This document shows positions 21,570 through 40,540 of a DNA stretch of 64,000 nt, piece by piece. The stretch covers positions 11,991,841 through 12,055,840 of the forward strand of contig CM021322.1 of the NCBI GenBank assembly GCA_010645155.1, read 5' to 3'. The translations under genes were made by a program, and so were the position numbers. Numbering within the stretch: position 1 is the stretch's first letter; each line of letters begins with the position of its first letter. This DNA is from Tigriopus japonicus. Lineage: Eukaryota; Arthropoda; Copepoda; Harpacticoida; Harpacticidae. Below the pieces are notes generated by a model that had not been told where the DNA came from, searched no databases, and saw nothing but the letters and a program-made list of their open reading frames with translations.

Positions 21570-23199
21570 GGGTCGCATGTTAACGCATATAATTCATGGT
21601 GTTTAGTATACTATAATTGCGCTTGAGTATACTCTAATTTTAGTTTGGTCGTAACATGCGGAATAATTGAACAAACCTCAAGATAAGTATACTCTTCCGG
21701 CAGAGATATTTTTAAGTATACTCTAAGGGCACGAGTGCACCTTTGTGTTGCACTCGCGCTCTTTAGATTAGAGGCTGTGACTCAGTGCGCCCATTTCAGC
21801 GAGGGTGAAATAAGCCTAAGTTACCCATATCTGCTACATTCTGCGTTGAGAAAAGCTGTCTGACCATAAAAAAACTGTTTGTGTGGAAACACTGGGCCTG
21901 TGTTGTTAAACACAAGTTTAAACAGTTAAACTTCAAGCCCATTGACTATACAAATGCCTTCGGACTCGTTCAAAATCAAATTGAAAGTCGATTTCTCAAA
22001 GATTTTCAAGTCTAACTGAATCCAATTCAACTTTAAGCGGGAACTCTTGAAGAAAACGACGAGAGGAACGATTTGATCATCTTCCAACGTGCTCGGAAAC
22101 ATCAAAAAGTGCGTCAATCAGACAAATGAATGAGCCTTCTTCCTTCAACACCACCACACCCGGATACAACGAACCAATGGATGGGTATGGAATCAATAGA
22201 AAATTGTGAATAAAAGACACAAGACAGAATAAGAGACATCGACTCCGCTTGCAAATCCATCCCTCATCACTCAATGGCCCCACCTACCAATGGACTTGTC
22301 CACGGATCAACCAACTACGCCAAAATTGCCCATCTTCAACCCAAGAACCCACAACGCTCCCATGTTATCAAGAACGTCATTTCAGTCCATGTGTTCGAGA
22401 CACTACTGTTTTTTCGATTTGAAATTGATGCCAAAAAATCGGATAGATAAGCCGCTTCAAGGAAAATAGGATTTGGTCTAAACATTCTCAAGAGTTCATG
22501 GAAGCATAACTCCAAACGGATTGGATCGTGTCCCGGACTTTCTCCACAATTATTACTTTTAATTCAAAAGATGCTCCTGTATGTTCATTTGTGTTACTGT
22601 AATCTCTTAACGAGTAATTCAGTTGCAAGCTTTCGCCACGGAAACTAAAAAAGACATTGAAGGAATAAATGCTGCTGTTTCAATAACATTTTCGAGGAAA
22701 TTTCAATACCAATAGAACTATGGATTACGCCTTTTGTATCTTTTAATTCTGAAAGCTCCGAGGACATCTTGTTTTTTTTTCGGGACCTCTCGAGACCTAT
22801 TTTATTATGACATACTATATGTTTAGTGTATTTGAGCCACAAATGACAAATTGTCTTCAATTTTGAAAACTAGGAAAGAACTAGGTCCACCATTTATGTT
22901 TTATCATTATCAATAATTGCAAATACTGTACCAATGAAATTCAACTCGGCTTTGAAATATCTGTCACAGAAACCCTCCTTGTCCCCGTTTTGGCATAGCA
23001 AAGCGTATCAAATCTATCTTTGGTCTCGCAAAGCTATCCTCTACTTTGAAATTGCATGGGCAAGTTGTGTGAGTACACAACAATTGCTATACTCATCGGT
23101 TTGTTTCACGTTAAGTATACTTGAGGTCAGCTATGTAGTAAGACCAGAGTTGAGTATACTATAAAACAAATCGATCTTATGTGCGTTAACATGCGACCC
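21570..23199. mobile_element. Non-autonomous DNA transposon with GGGTCGCATG ends (about 1.63 kb)
   Basis: The left end GGGTCGCATGTTAACGCA is inverted at the right end (TGCGTTAACATGCGACCC, ending 23199). Just inside each end the palindrome AGTATACT recurs: near 21605, 21629, 21687 and 21713 on the left, and near 23113 and 23152 on the right. Subterminal repeats of this kind are usually transposase-binding sites. ATT precedes the left end and follows the right end, a possible 3 bp target duplication. No transposase-like protein is encoded. The same ends occur on the 193 bp element at 9344. Confidence 0.7.
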
Positions 23200-23207
23200 A
23201 TTGTTAA

Positions 23208-23213
23208 TTTATT
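23208..23213 (-). promoter_or_regulatory. Polyadenylation signal of the collagen gene
   Basis: AATAAA on the minus strand, about 130 nt downstream of the inferred stop codon of the collagen gene at 23340. Confidence 0.5.
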
Positions 23214-23339
23214 GAGGTCTTGATCAGAAAGCTAAGACAAGCAATCATTTGACCTCTAAAGCTGAATATCTGTCATTCCTTTTAACTTTTACTAAACACG
23301 TGGATTTTACTTAAAAAAAACTGCTAACCTCAAGTTGCC

Positions 23340-29100
<5,761 letters not shown>

Positions 29101-30435
29101 CTGAAATTAAATACATTTTTATATATTATTGACTGATCTCTCTTTACGTTATGCAGCCTCTATCGGTGTTGCGTCTGCTGATAGAGAATAAAATGTGACA
29201 CGAGTGAACCTCGACTAAGATTTCTTCTCTGCGCGATCTCGAATATTACACATTTGATTTACACTCTGCGGAATGTATGCTTCCGAATAATGTTTGTGGA
29301 AAATAATGTAACCTCTATGATCTATTTTTAGCGGTATTTCACATGGGGATAATATTATGTCTTACTTTGAATGCAATTTGGAAGCATTAATGTTTTGAAT
29401 GTCGGATTAGAACAATCATTAAGAACAAGATAAGAATTTACAAAAGTATAAAACCATATGACTTACAATTTTATTTACTTTACAAAAAGAATCACGCTCA
29501 CATATCACTAAATTACCTCGAAGTTAATATTTGTTTAAAATGTTTGCTGCTTTCAGTTACACTAAAGTTTTCTGAGTTTGAAATAATTTTGGCTCACCAA
29601 TGCACAATATTTAAGGCATATTAAACTGAACAATGTACGAGCAATCAATGGTTTTCCTTAGAGAAAAATTGGATGACGTGGGGAAATCGTCATAAACTTT
29701 GAGCAAACTAAGTTTGCCTCATTGGGCGTATTTTTATCGTACTGCGTAGTCAAAATTGCGTTTAAAAAGTACTTAAAAATCATTAGTTGATTCTTTCTCA
29801 AACATACAGTAAGTAAAACCGTAAAAACAAGTTCCATTTCATTCGAACTGACAAAAACCAGTCAAGAACATGTTGAAGTACAATGTTTTTGGTTCTTTAT
29901 TAGCATGACAACAATCACTTAAAAGCTTCATATAATGTGCGCCAAAATTTCACCTAAATCTGAGAAAGGGAATAATAATTATATATTTTTATAATGGAAA
30001 GTAATTGTATTTTCTATCAAAAACACAAATTTCTTTCAAAATCATTGCCCTATTTACTGACTATAAATACTAACTTGCCATTGTTGATGTCAATTTCATA
30101 TCATTTACAAATAATTCACGTCATAGTACAGATATGAGCTTTAGTCTTGTAATCACTTTTGAACTGGAAGAACTTTTGACCACGTTCATAGCTTCAGGAG
30201 GTCTAGCTTTTCAAAACCAAGGCCTGAATAGCAAAGTCCAAATCAAGTTTTAAAAATCGTCATATTTTATATCTAATATCTAAACTTTGTGTTTTCCTAA
30301 AAAGTAAATTTTGTCTAATGCTTCATGGCAGAGTAATCATTTTAACACTTAAAGGTACGGTTTTAACTGAACACTCAGTTGAACCAGAGAACTGTAAGGT
30401 GAATCATTCGGTCTTGTTTGATTGCCTGTGGACTC
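29101..30435. other. Interval upstream of the collagen gene
   Basis: This should contain the first exon and promoter of the collagen gene, since exon 28997-29100 has an acceptor at its 5' edge and needs an upstream exon ending in phase 2. I could not identify it. Otherwise AT-rich with no gene. Confidence 0.45.
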
Positions 30436-30897
30436 TGTTTGTTTGTTTGTTTGTGGCGGAGTCAGAACGCAGCTTCGCAGCTATGATCTGATAGAGGCTG
30501 TCCACCATATGGGGATATTGCCGCTCCACTTGGACAAGCTAACAAGCAAGCATTAATTTTTACCTCACCCTCGGAAATGACCCCAGGTTCGCCCATTTAA
30601 GCCGTCAAGGGCCGTGACTTCTGCAAGTAACTCAATACCACAGGTCACTAGGACTCGGCAAGCCCGGGATCGAACCGGGGCTTGCCTTGTTTGCATTGAA
30701 AGACAGTTCAACGCTAAATTTTGACTCCGAATAGTTGAGTTTGTAGATTTGGTTTTTGCATTGAAAGACGGTTCAAATGCAAAATTTTGACTCCGAAGAG
30801 CTGAGTTTGTGGAGAGTGGCAGTCAGCCGGGATCGAACCCCAAACTTCCGCACGACAACCCGACGCAGTACGCACTACGCCATGCCTCACCCCAGCC
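30436..30897 (-). mobile_element. tRNA-derived SINE (462 bp) with 13 bp target duplication
   Basis: On the minus strand the head reads like a tRNA (GGGGTGAGGCATGGCGTAG for the A-box region, GGTTCGATCCC for the B box at 30829-30839). It ends in a (CAAA)n tail at 30436-30453. TGCCTGTGGACTC occurs directly at both sides (30423-30435 and 30898-30910), the target duplication left by LINE machinery. Inside, a unit of about 55 bp occurs twice (30691-30744 and 30756-30810), and a second B-box-like GGTTCGATCCC lies at 30666-30676, so the SINE looks composite. Confidence 0.85.
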
Positions 30898-31177
30898 TGC
30901 CTGTGGACTCATTACTACTTTTTATAAACAAAAAAACTTTTGTCCATCATGGTTTTGACATTGCAAAAGCGTCAAAGTGGTTTGTGAAAAATTGAAATTG
31001 ACAAGTATTTGCCTTATAATTAGTTATGCTTTTCAAGTAATTGACGAAACTCGGACTTCAAGTTATTGATTCTATAAGATTTCACGTAGATCTGCGGCTA
31101 CCAAAAATTTCAGAAAAAAGTACGGATAATAGATTTTAAATAAATTATTTTAAAGCTCTCTATATAGGGCACGAGTA

Positions 31178-31249
31178 GCCCGCATAGCTCAGTGGCAGAG
31201 CACTAGTCTCGTAAACTAGGGGTCGAGAGTTCGATTCTCTCTGCGGGCA
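31178..31249 (+). tRNA. tRNA-Thr(CGT), second copy
   Basis: Sequence identical to the tRNA at 26818-26889, including anticodon CGT and discriminator A. The immediate 3' flank is also similar (GTGGCAAAA), suggesting duplication of a short segment. TATATAGGG lies about 20 bp upstream and a T-run near 31270 can terminate transcription. Confidence 0.95.
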
Positions 31250-32433
31250 AGTGGCAAAAGTTTAATTAATTTTACAAAGCAGGGCATTAGATCGTGAGTT
31301 GTAATATTTGTTTTCTTTTAGGTAACTCAAGCTTTGTGATTTGTTGTGCGTAACTTGCGACTTCATATTATCATATTTCAAAATTGCTTTAGTTGAGAAG
31401 GCACAGGGACGAACAGATTTTTTTTAATAGCCCGAACTTTGCCTATGATCAAAGCCAGGGAGAATTAAATAGTGTGAAAACACATGTGTCACACTACTGG
31501 TCTATTTCAAAGCCAAACCAGCTTTAACATTCATGAACACCCACCGATGTAGAATAGTTTCTCAAATATCTTCCTTTTTCATGCTTGCCTTGAGATTTGC
31601 AAACCGAGTATTCACATGGAAGCAATGAGTGTCAAGAAATCTAGGTCATGTTGAACACCAATGTATCCACATCTGGTGACAATGATCTGATCCACAGGAT
31701 CGAGGCCAACTCTTGCAACCCCTCATATTGCAAACATACATGAACCCGTTTGCCACAAAAATATTCCACCAAGGATAACCCAACTAATCTTTATTATACA
31801 ACTCTTACCTTTTTGTTCCCGACACGATTGGTTCCATGATGGATCTTCCGTCACAATCGAGATTGACAGATGGACAAAACGTGGTTGGATGTCAAGGCGC
31901 CCATGGAGGTTCCAGAGTAGAGCTAGGGGTACTCGGTTCGAGTCCCACCTGTTCTCATGAGGAATAGACAGAAAAGGGTTTCCGTTTCAGAACCCTTTGG
32001 GGTCCCAGATTTCACCCACGCACCCACCCACTCAGGCACTCAAGTCACTCCCCGAAGGAATGTGAATGAAGATGCTGGAGAAGAAGATCGAGATCCGATC
32101 CCCCTCACCAAAAAGAGCTTACTGATGAGGCTGGGAAACCGAAGAAGGTCGTCGTCGTCGCACATTCGTTGGCAAGATGTTTAGATTGTCGAAAACTGGA
32201 ATGGACATTGCTCGCTCTTTGGTGAAAAAAGTGAGGCTTGGAAAAACTATGGCCTATTTTCTGTTATCCTTCCTTGGCACAGATCGTTTCGCATAAAAGT
32301 TTAGGATGAAATGGGTTGTGACAAGAAGCTACTACATCATGTACCCAACAACATGAGGTTTGGCCTAAAAGTTGGTTAAACAGCTTTGTTCTACACGTAG
32401 AGAATGAGGAGTTGTTGCACTTCTTAACACATC
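31250..32433. other. Non-coding interval
   Basis: No gene recognised. At 31949-31960 GGTTCGAGTCCC resembles a Pol III B box, and the preceding 60 bp faintly resemble a tRNA, but no acceptor stem closes; it may be a tRNA relic. Confidence 0.4.
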
Positions 32434-32439
32434 TTTATT
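32434..32439 (-). promoter_or_regulatory. Polyadenylation signal of the JARID2 gene
   Basis: AATAAA on the minus strand about 230 nt after the JARID2 stop codon. Confidence 0.6.
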
Positions 32440-32670
32440 GTGTTTCGGGATAATAAATCTCATATTTTCATGGGTATATCTCAAAAAAGCTTATTCTGTC
32501 AAATTATGAGGTGGAAGTTTGGTTGGATATTCAAGATATTCAAGAGATTGGAGGGGAAAGAGATTGCTCACAAGCACGCACACACAATGTTCGATTGCAG
32601 ACTCAAATACGGTTTTAAATAAGCAATACTGTTTCGGTATTCATGGGGTTATGATGTCTGTGATTAGATT

Positions 32671-35600
32671 CTATTTCCAAGATTCATCACTGCTTTCAGC
32701 CTCACTATCCGAAGCGTCGCTGTCACTTTCAGATTCCGAAAGCAACATGTCCAAAAGTTCCACCGTGAGATTGCCGGATTTGTTATGAGAGGCTTTTCTG
32801 GCCTTGACATTCCGTTTCTTCGACGATGACGAGGAGGTCACAGGGGGGTTGTTCAAGGGTTCTTCCTCACGCTTTCGTTTCTTGGCAACGGGAGCTTTCT
32901 TGGCTTTTTTCTCAACGGGTTCGGCGGTTTTGGACTCTTTGAGTTCCTTGGCATTTTTGGGCTTCTTCTTGGTCTCAGCGGGTGGTTTGGGAAGAACGAT
33001 GGGAGGAGAGAGATCGAGATCAGCCGTTTTTCTCTTGGCAGGAGCTTTGCCTTTACTCGACGAAGAGGACGGAGAGAGCATGGGAAACAAATTGGGAGAC
33101 ATGGGTTGTGAATCATGCGGAATGACTGGTCGGGGAACCATAGGTTTCTTCTTCTCGATGGTGCGTTTGACTTCTATTTCTTCGTCGGAGGACGATTCGT
33201 CATCGTCGGAGTCGACCAAGCGTTTGTTGAGATCTTTGATGATCGAGCAGATTTCCTCTTTACTATGAGTGTAGAGAATCTTACAATTCTTTCGAAGGGT
33301 TTGCTTCCGATCTTGAAGATATTCGATCGCGTGGTTGAGGCAATAGTAGGTGTCCTCTTTGACATCACAGACCTGAGAAAAAAGAACAATGTTTTGATAT
33401 AAGTGACATGATTAAAAACTGGAAAAAATTAAAACAAAAAAAGAAGTCTATAATGTCAAAACCGGTCAATTTTTAAAGTGCAAAGTTAAAATGGACTAAA
33501 AGGGCAGGAAAAAAGTTTTTTATTTTTTAAAATATTTGTTTTCTCATTTCAAGAAGGCTTATTTTACTTACTTTTTTTTTTTCAAATAAAACTGGCAAGT
33601 TTTTCCCAGGCTAAAAATTCAGTGTACAAAAAAAAAAAAAGAGAAAGTGTTTTGAAAATAAAATCTTTTTAAAATTTTTAATTAAAAACGCTCAAATCCT
33701 TGCTCTACTAACACTCAAAATATCACATTAGTACTTACATAGGAGACGTAGAGGTTCTCGCTACAAATCTCGCATTCGTACTCATCGTCTTGTTCCTGCT
33801 TTTTGGACCTCAATTTGATCCTTTCCGAAGTCTTGACCCCGAGATCTCGGATCATGGTGTGCTTGACGTATTCGTTGTCACGGATCTTTTCCAGGAATGG
33901 TTTGACCCGTTGAAGAGTGTCTTTGGTGGACATTTCGTCTTGAGCAATGCAAATAATCAACTTTGGGAATGGGAACATCATTGGCTCTCGACTCTCCTGA
34001 ATGTTTTGGAACTCTTCGAGAGCAATGTTCAGGTAGTCTTTGGGTGCATAATAGACGCTCTCCGAGAGTGAATAGCCCGTGCAGATGTATGAGGAGTAAG
34101 ATTTAGGAAACACCACGAGAAACTGACCCGGTTCTTGAATCGTCCGACACACGGAAACACCGTACTTGACCAGCAAATTAGGTGGAACCTGGAAGGCGTT
34201 AAAAATTGTCAAGTTAAGGCTAATTTAGGGATAGAGGGCAAAAAAGTGGAAAAAAATTGAAGAAAAAAAAGATTTTCAGTTAAATTATTAGGGAAAAGTT
34301 TTTAATGCTCTGAATGGCCCAAAAAATGTTTTCTTGATTTAATTGAGCGAAAAAAAGGTACCACAAGCATCCACAAAAAAAAGGTTTTTGACTTGGTTTT
34401 TTTTATTGGTCCTGAATTTTTGTACTCGATTTTTATTTGGCCGCAAATATTTGGGGTCCCTTTTTTCACTCGGGAATAATTTGGAAACTTGTTTTAGGTA
34501 AGGCCGGAATTTCGACAGAAAGTTTGATTTGGTCTGGAAAATAGTTTTTTTTCTTCTTTAAGAAAATGAAATTGCAAAAAGTAATCGCGAAAAAAAAACC
34601 GTTTCATAATCCAACAAAAAGTTCTTTCCGGTCCAAAACAGCCACAAAGTTTTTTCAAAGTTTCATCAAAAAACTTTTAAATCTGCGATTTATTTATGGA
34701 CCAAACACAAAATGAGAATACTCAATCAAAACTTACCATGGTGGTGTCGGCGGGAAGCCAAATCTTCTTATTCCGACAAAGAGTGGGAACCAGTTTCTTC
34801 ATAGCGGTATAAAAGGCAATACTGTGTGACTCGGGGATGCCATACCAGATTTTGGATGCTCCCGTGTGAAGATATTCAACCCAGGGCAATCCATGTGGAT
34901 CTCGATACCAGCATCCACTCGTGAAAACCATCCCCACATTGAGGGTGGGCACGGTCACGCCCATGACTGGACCCATACAACGAAGTAGCGATTTGGGGTT
35001 GTTGGAGAGGATTTTCAGGTTCCAAGGATGTCGTCCACAAGAGGAGTTTTTGGATGTGGGAAAGCCAAAGCCTTCATCACCTGTGTCAATGGAGCCTTGA
35101 TGCACTTGAACGTGTCCATCTCGGTCAATGACGATCCGCCAGTAGTCTTCTTCCACTTCTCGAGGTTCAGGTTCGGGTTGCTTGAATATCAGGGAGAGCA
35201 CGTTTCTGGCCACTCGAAAGAATTGACCCAACGATGTGCTCTTGCCCTTGACAACACACTCTTGATCTTCGTCTTCCGATTCTTCCTCCTCTTCATCATT
35301 GTCGGCATCCTCATCCTGATTCTTCAACTTATCCCTCATTTCTTTGAGTCGCTCTTCATGCTCCTCTTCAACTAACCGCAAGAGCTCTTCACGTTCCACT
35401 TCACTCAGAGTGTCATAGGGCAAGAGGTATTTGCAATAGATATCATCGAGCTTATTCCCACGGTCTTGGGTTCCTTTGGGTATCCTCAAATAGTCGGCAA
35501 TCTTGCCCCATCGCTTTCTTTGGATCACTTCCGTGAGACCGCCAAAGCTTTGAACAGCGTGATAGAGAGCGGGTAAGTCGATCTCCACACTACTCACAGT

Positions 35601-38600
35601 CGGATGAGGTTTGATGGTGATGTTTTGCGTATCCAAATACTTCTTAATAGCTGCCATTTCTTTCGAGTGGCTTCCCCATCGATCCATCATCTTCTGGATA
35701 TATTGACTGTAGGACGTGAATCGCATATCATCATCGACATTACACTCGGGTCGAAACGACGAAGGTGGGATGATTTTGCAGAAGCCAAAAGGTTCGGCGT
35801 CCTTCCGAATCCGCTCGATGTACTTCATGGGGTCCTTGAATTCTGCCTCGGAGGGTTGATACACGGGTGCCTCGACCAGATGGGCGTGCTGTCCCAATTT
35901 GGGGAATCGGTCCATCACTTCCACTTCTCCCAGACAACATTCATTCTCTTCTCGAGTGGATCGTTGCTTGTTGTACTTTCGACGCATGGCACTGGATCGT
36001 CCGGAATCCGGTGATCCAATGCGCCCAGTGCTGGTGCTGGGTTGGCTATCATCACTTTCACTATCGGCCGAGGCTGGAGAAGCCATGGGCATTCTCGTGA
36101 ATCGGTTTTGCACCTTGGGCTTGTCCATGTCCAGAGTTTTCTCTAAGGCTTTGGTGTTCAACACTTTACTGCCAATGGGCTTGCCGGTGGGTTGAGTAAC
36201 CAGCTTGGCCTTCATAATGACCTTTTGATTAGGCCCAGCCGGTCCCTCTGTCCCCAGTTTCACAGCCACCCCGAAGGATTGGCCACTACTACTTTGGAGT
36301 GGGATGAAATAGGTCATTTCCGAGTTGCCTCCCTTGCCTTCTTTCTTGGCTTGAGCAGCCAATTGACTGGCCAGTTCTTTAGGGATGGGTATGCTGCTTC
36401 CGGAAGCATTCTCAAGGTCACACTGAATGTCTTCTGAGGAAGTTGAAGGCACGGGAGGACTCGCAGGCTTGTCCAAGATCTCGGTTTTGACCACCTTCTT
36501 CTCGGTCTTGACATCGAGTGCCGGTGAACAGGTCTTGAGTTGAGGCACTTTGTTGGTCTCTTTTGATTTTCGGAAGGGTGCACTTGGTTTCTCCATGTGT
36601 TCGGTGTCAAAAGCATATGGACTGGATTCGTCCTCCACTTTGAATGTGGCGGTGGCCGAGTTCGAGGGGGTGGAAGTTGTGCTGGACGTTGGAGTAGATG
36701 TGTTGAGACTGCTGCCACTACTAATGGTATTGGTATTATTATTGGTGGTGGTGGTTGCGGCACATGAACTTGTTGCCGCTTTCTTAAGCAGAGTTTCGTT
36801 GGTTTTTGAAAATATGGGCTTCTGAGATTTCGGCCTGGTTGGAGTGGGAACCTTTCCTGGATGTGAAACTGGAACTTGAGGAGGTGTAGAAGTGGGCGTG
36901 GGAGGCTTGGGCGTGGGAGGCTTGGGCGTGTTCTGCGGTTTACTCGTTTGCACTACTTGTGACTGAGGCTGAGGATTAGATGGCACTACGTGGCGATACA
37001 CCCCATAACCTGCAACATTGGGTGGATGCTGAAACCCAGGGTGCAATCCATATCGGACTTGGGAGAGCTGTTGTGGGTGTGGATGGGTTGGGAGCATTGG
37101 ATGATTCTTCTGCAACTGTGGTTGTTGTTGCTGTTGTTGTGGTTTTTGTAATGGTGGCTTTGGAATGGTTGAATTGGCAGATTTCGGTGGTTTCGGTTGT
37201 GATTGTGGTTTGGGATTTGGCTTTTGTGTAATGTCAGATGGCTTGTTGGCTTGGTTGTTGGCTGGTTGAGAAGCCAGCTTGAGATTCGGAGCGGGGTTTC
37301 CAGCTGTTTTCGCACTGTCCCCATTATTTTTCGCTCCGGAAGACTTCCCATGAATTTGAGGAGACAACATTGGAGGGCCTGGTGAGAGCAAGGGCTGAGT
37401 ATTGGAGGTGGTCAAGCCCGTGTTCGACCCTAGAACACCAGCAGGGACGGCTGTGGTGCATTGCAAGGTCACAGGTATTCCGGAAGCCCGCGAAAAGGCC
37501 ACAGAGGCTTGTGCTTGAGGAGGAGGCAAAGGTTGGAAGGGAAACTGCTGAGCTACGATTTGTTGCGGATACCCATACGGAGTTCTCAGAACGTTCGATG
37601 ACGGCGTGGACACTGATATGGTATTCACAGGCTGGATGATGCCCCCCGACATGGTCAGTTGCTGCATACCCGCGATTTGGAAGCCCCCTGATGTATTGAT
37701 AATGGGCATGGGTTGGTTTCCCGAGGCACCCATAACATTCCCCGGTCGCATCTGAATAGGAACCTGAACGGGCATGCGAATGCCGGTATTTGATACGATG
37801 ATTCCCGATGCCGTGAATACCGACGGATTGCCACCTTTGGCTCCACCTCCATTGGCAAAGCTGGTGTTGATGACCAAAGGTTGCGTTAAGGGCACTTGAT
37901 TGTTCTGGACAAGAGTGAGGGCGTTTGACGATGTGATTGGCACTTGTTGGTGGAGAATGGGCACCCCGGGAATGGGCGTAGCTGACATCATACCCGGCTT
38001 GATCGACGTGGGAGTGGCACTGAGCTGGGACGAGGCCACCACGCCCACAGGAATGTGGCATTGGGCTGGCGATGAGCTAGAGCGACTCGGATCCAAGTCT
38101 CCCTTGGGCAAGATCTTTCTAGGGGGCGTGGCAGTTCTCTCGCCCGTTTTGGAAAGACGTCGACCATCAGGGCCGATCAAGGATCCAGGGGTGTGGCTCC
38201 GTTCATCACCAGACATCTGATCAATCGACTTACGCGGCTTCACTTGAATGTAACCGGTTCGCTGTGATATGGTGATTCGCTCATCCGACTCATTGGTGGA
38301 TGATTCGGCTTCCATGGCATTGGCAGCTGGAGGTGTGGTCCCGATCTTGCGCTTGGCCTCCTCCAAAAGCATATCTTGAAGCTCTTTGAGCGAGCTCTTG
38401 GGCTTTCGTTTGTCTTTGTCCAGCTCTTTTTCACGTCGCTTCTTCCTCTCACTTTCATTATCGTCCGACGAGGACTTTTTATCCTTGTCCTCGGTCGCGA
38501 CCACTTTGCGAATGGCTGGTTTGATGATCTTCTTGGTCACTAAGGTGGGTGCACTCTCTCGTCGCTTGACCTTTTGGTCTTCACCGTCCATTTCGCACAC

Positions 38601-40540
38601 ACTTTCAGTCGAGAGGCCATCGTCGTCTTTGGTCGAAGTGAGGTTCTTGCTCAAGATATTGAGACATACGGCTTCCTTGGCCTTCCGTCCAGGTTTTACA
38701 CTGGAATTCTCCGACTTGACACTCTCTTTCGAACCACTACTATCTCGACTCATGGATCGAGAATCACGTTTGGATGACTTCTTGTAGGCCAAAGGCTCAC
38801 CTTTCGCTCTTCGTTTGTCAGTGGTGGCTTGTCCGGTTGACGCACGATTACTCGGTTTCCGACTCGAATCGCGCGAAGAGGTCTCTTCATCCGCGTCAGA
38901 TTCCGAATTCTCGGATTTCTTGGCCAGAGCTTGATGGCGACTTTTCAACTTGCGTTTGGGTGGAGTTTTCGTTTTCTTAGGCTCAGCTTCGACTTCATCC
39001 TCTTCTTCTGAGCTCGCCGAAATATCTCGACCTCGTAGAGATCGTCCGTTCAACGGAATCTTTTTCGTGCTTTTAATAAAGGCGTCATTGGAAGTACCTC
39101 GTGGAGTAAGGCGGGTCAACATTCGCGAAACACGACTGGAAGCGGCGTTGAACGTGGCCATGCGCGATTTACGCTTGGCCATAAGTGTGGCAGCCGATGG
39201 TTGACGAGTAGTAAGGGTCACATTGGATTTAGTGGGTGATCGACGGCCAGATTTGGCTTCACGTCGAAGAGCACGGGCCGCTCGAGCACTCTTGGATTTA
39301 GCATCCGAGCCCGAGGATCTCGTTTGTCGCACAGAAGTCATATTTTTCGTCACCACTCGCTTGGCAATGCGTTGATCCGTGTACTTCTTCTTCAAAGCTT
39401 GCATGGAAGCCGGTAATTTCGGACCCGTGGCTATTTTCTTTACCTGCGACGGCCCTTCACGTTTTTTAGACACGGTCTTCTTCGCCACACTCGAGCCAGC
39501 CGCCACTTTATCATCCGGCTCACTCGACTCATCCGAACTGGTTTCAACACCGTGACTCAAACTGGGCTGATTGAAAAAATCCAGTTCTTGGGGAAGCAAA
39601 TTCGTGCCCCGCAAACACAGAAACGTGAGGAAATCCTCGGTCTTGGGACGCTGACCGGGTTTCAGCCCGCCACTCGCCGTTCGTTGCGGGCTAGCGCCGT
39701 GACCCGAACCACTGGAACAATGGGAAGACGGAGCGGAGGACGGCGTGTGCGGAGGCGGGGGCGCGGCCGAAGCTCGAGTGGAGGAACCGCTCGAGTTCAC
39801 CGGCGTTGGGCCGGCCGCAGCGGGTGTGGGGGGCCCGGAGGCCGGCCCAGATTGGCCTTGGGCGAATTTGCGTTGAGCGTGCACGCGACCCGGGGTCATC
39901 ATTTCGCTAGAAGAAGAGAGATTTTCTGGAGGATATCGAATGAAGTGAGGGTTTAAGAACGTGTGATGCACTAACAGTTGAGATTCTTTCAGACAATTCA
40001 GGTAAGACCATTGAGATTTGTTATATCAGGTTTCGTTTTCTTTTAACAAAGAACAAAAATACCGCTCTAAGTCTAGTTTGCGGTGAAGTAAGGAAATTTG
40101 ATTGGTCGTGCGAAAACGTGGATCAAAAAGGAAAAATAATTTGTCTAGCCCTGAGATTTCTAAAACAGCGCCGCTTTCTCCCATTGCGGGAAAGCGATAG
40201 TGCACCTCAGAATCTTCAACTATTTTTTAAATCTTACATCGGCTTTCCTCGGGTATTTTTTTCCAAATACACTTTGCGTATCATTTACAAATGGTATTTG
40301 CAACGGATTGAAAATCAATTCAATCGCATAATCCTCTACTATATGTCCAGTTCTACGATATGAAATGCCAAGGTTTAAGGCCGTGTTTTAGTACGTTTGG
40401 GCTTCTTACGCTTTTTTCTCGTGATGACCCGCGTGATCGGCGTTGTGGGCGGCGGCCGTACGACGCGTACTAACCGGCGTGGCGGGCGGAGCACCACTCC
40501 CACCACCGGCCCCACCCACTAACACGCCCGTACTGGACAT
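32671..40540 (-). CDS. JARID2 homologue (JmjN-ARID-JmjC, PRC2 cofactor)
   Basis: Four exons join in phase: 40410-40540, 34737-39906, 33739-34188 and 32671-33372, about 2150 residues. Exon 1 is inferred from an ATG, a donor and matching phase. Near residue 51 is RVHAQRKFAQGQ, then PKTEDFLTFLCLRGT, both as in vertebrate JARID2. A long basic, Ser-rich and Gln/Pro-rich region follows. JmjN is near 1390-1430, ARID near 1450-1560 (LYHAVQSFGGLTEVIQRKRW), JmjC near 1690-1860 (EYLHTGASKIWYGIP), and a C5HC2 finger near 1905-1935 (CEICSENLYVSYV|CDV...CLNH) is split by intron 3. The HxD/E iron-binding motif of active demethylases is absent (CWYRDPHGLPWVEYLH instead), so a non-catalytic role is expected, as known for JARID2. 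It would act in the nucleus with Polycomb complex 2. The C-terminal tail is Lys- and acidic Ser-rich. Confidence 0.92.
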
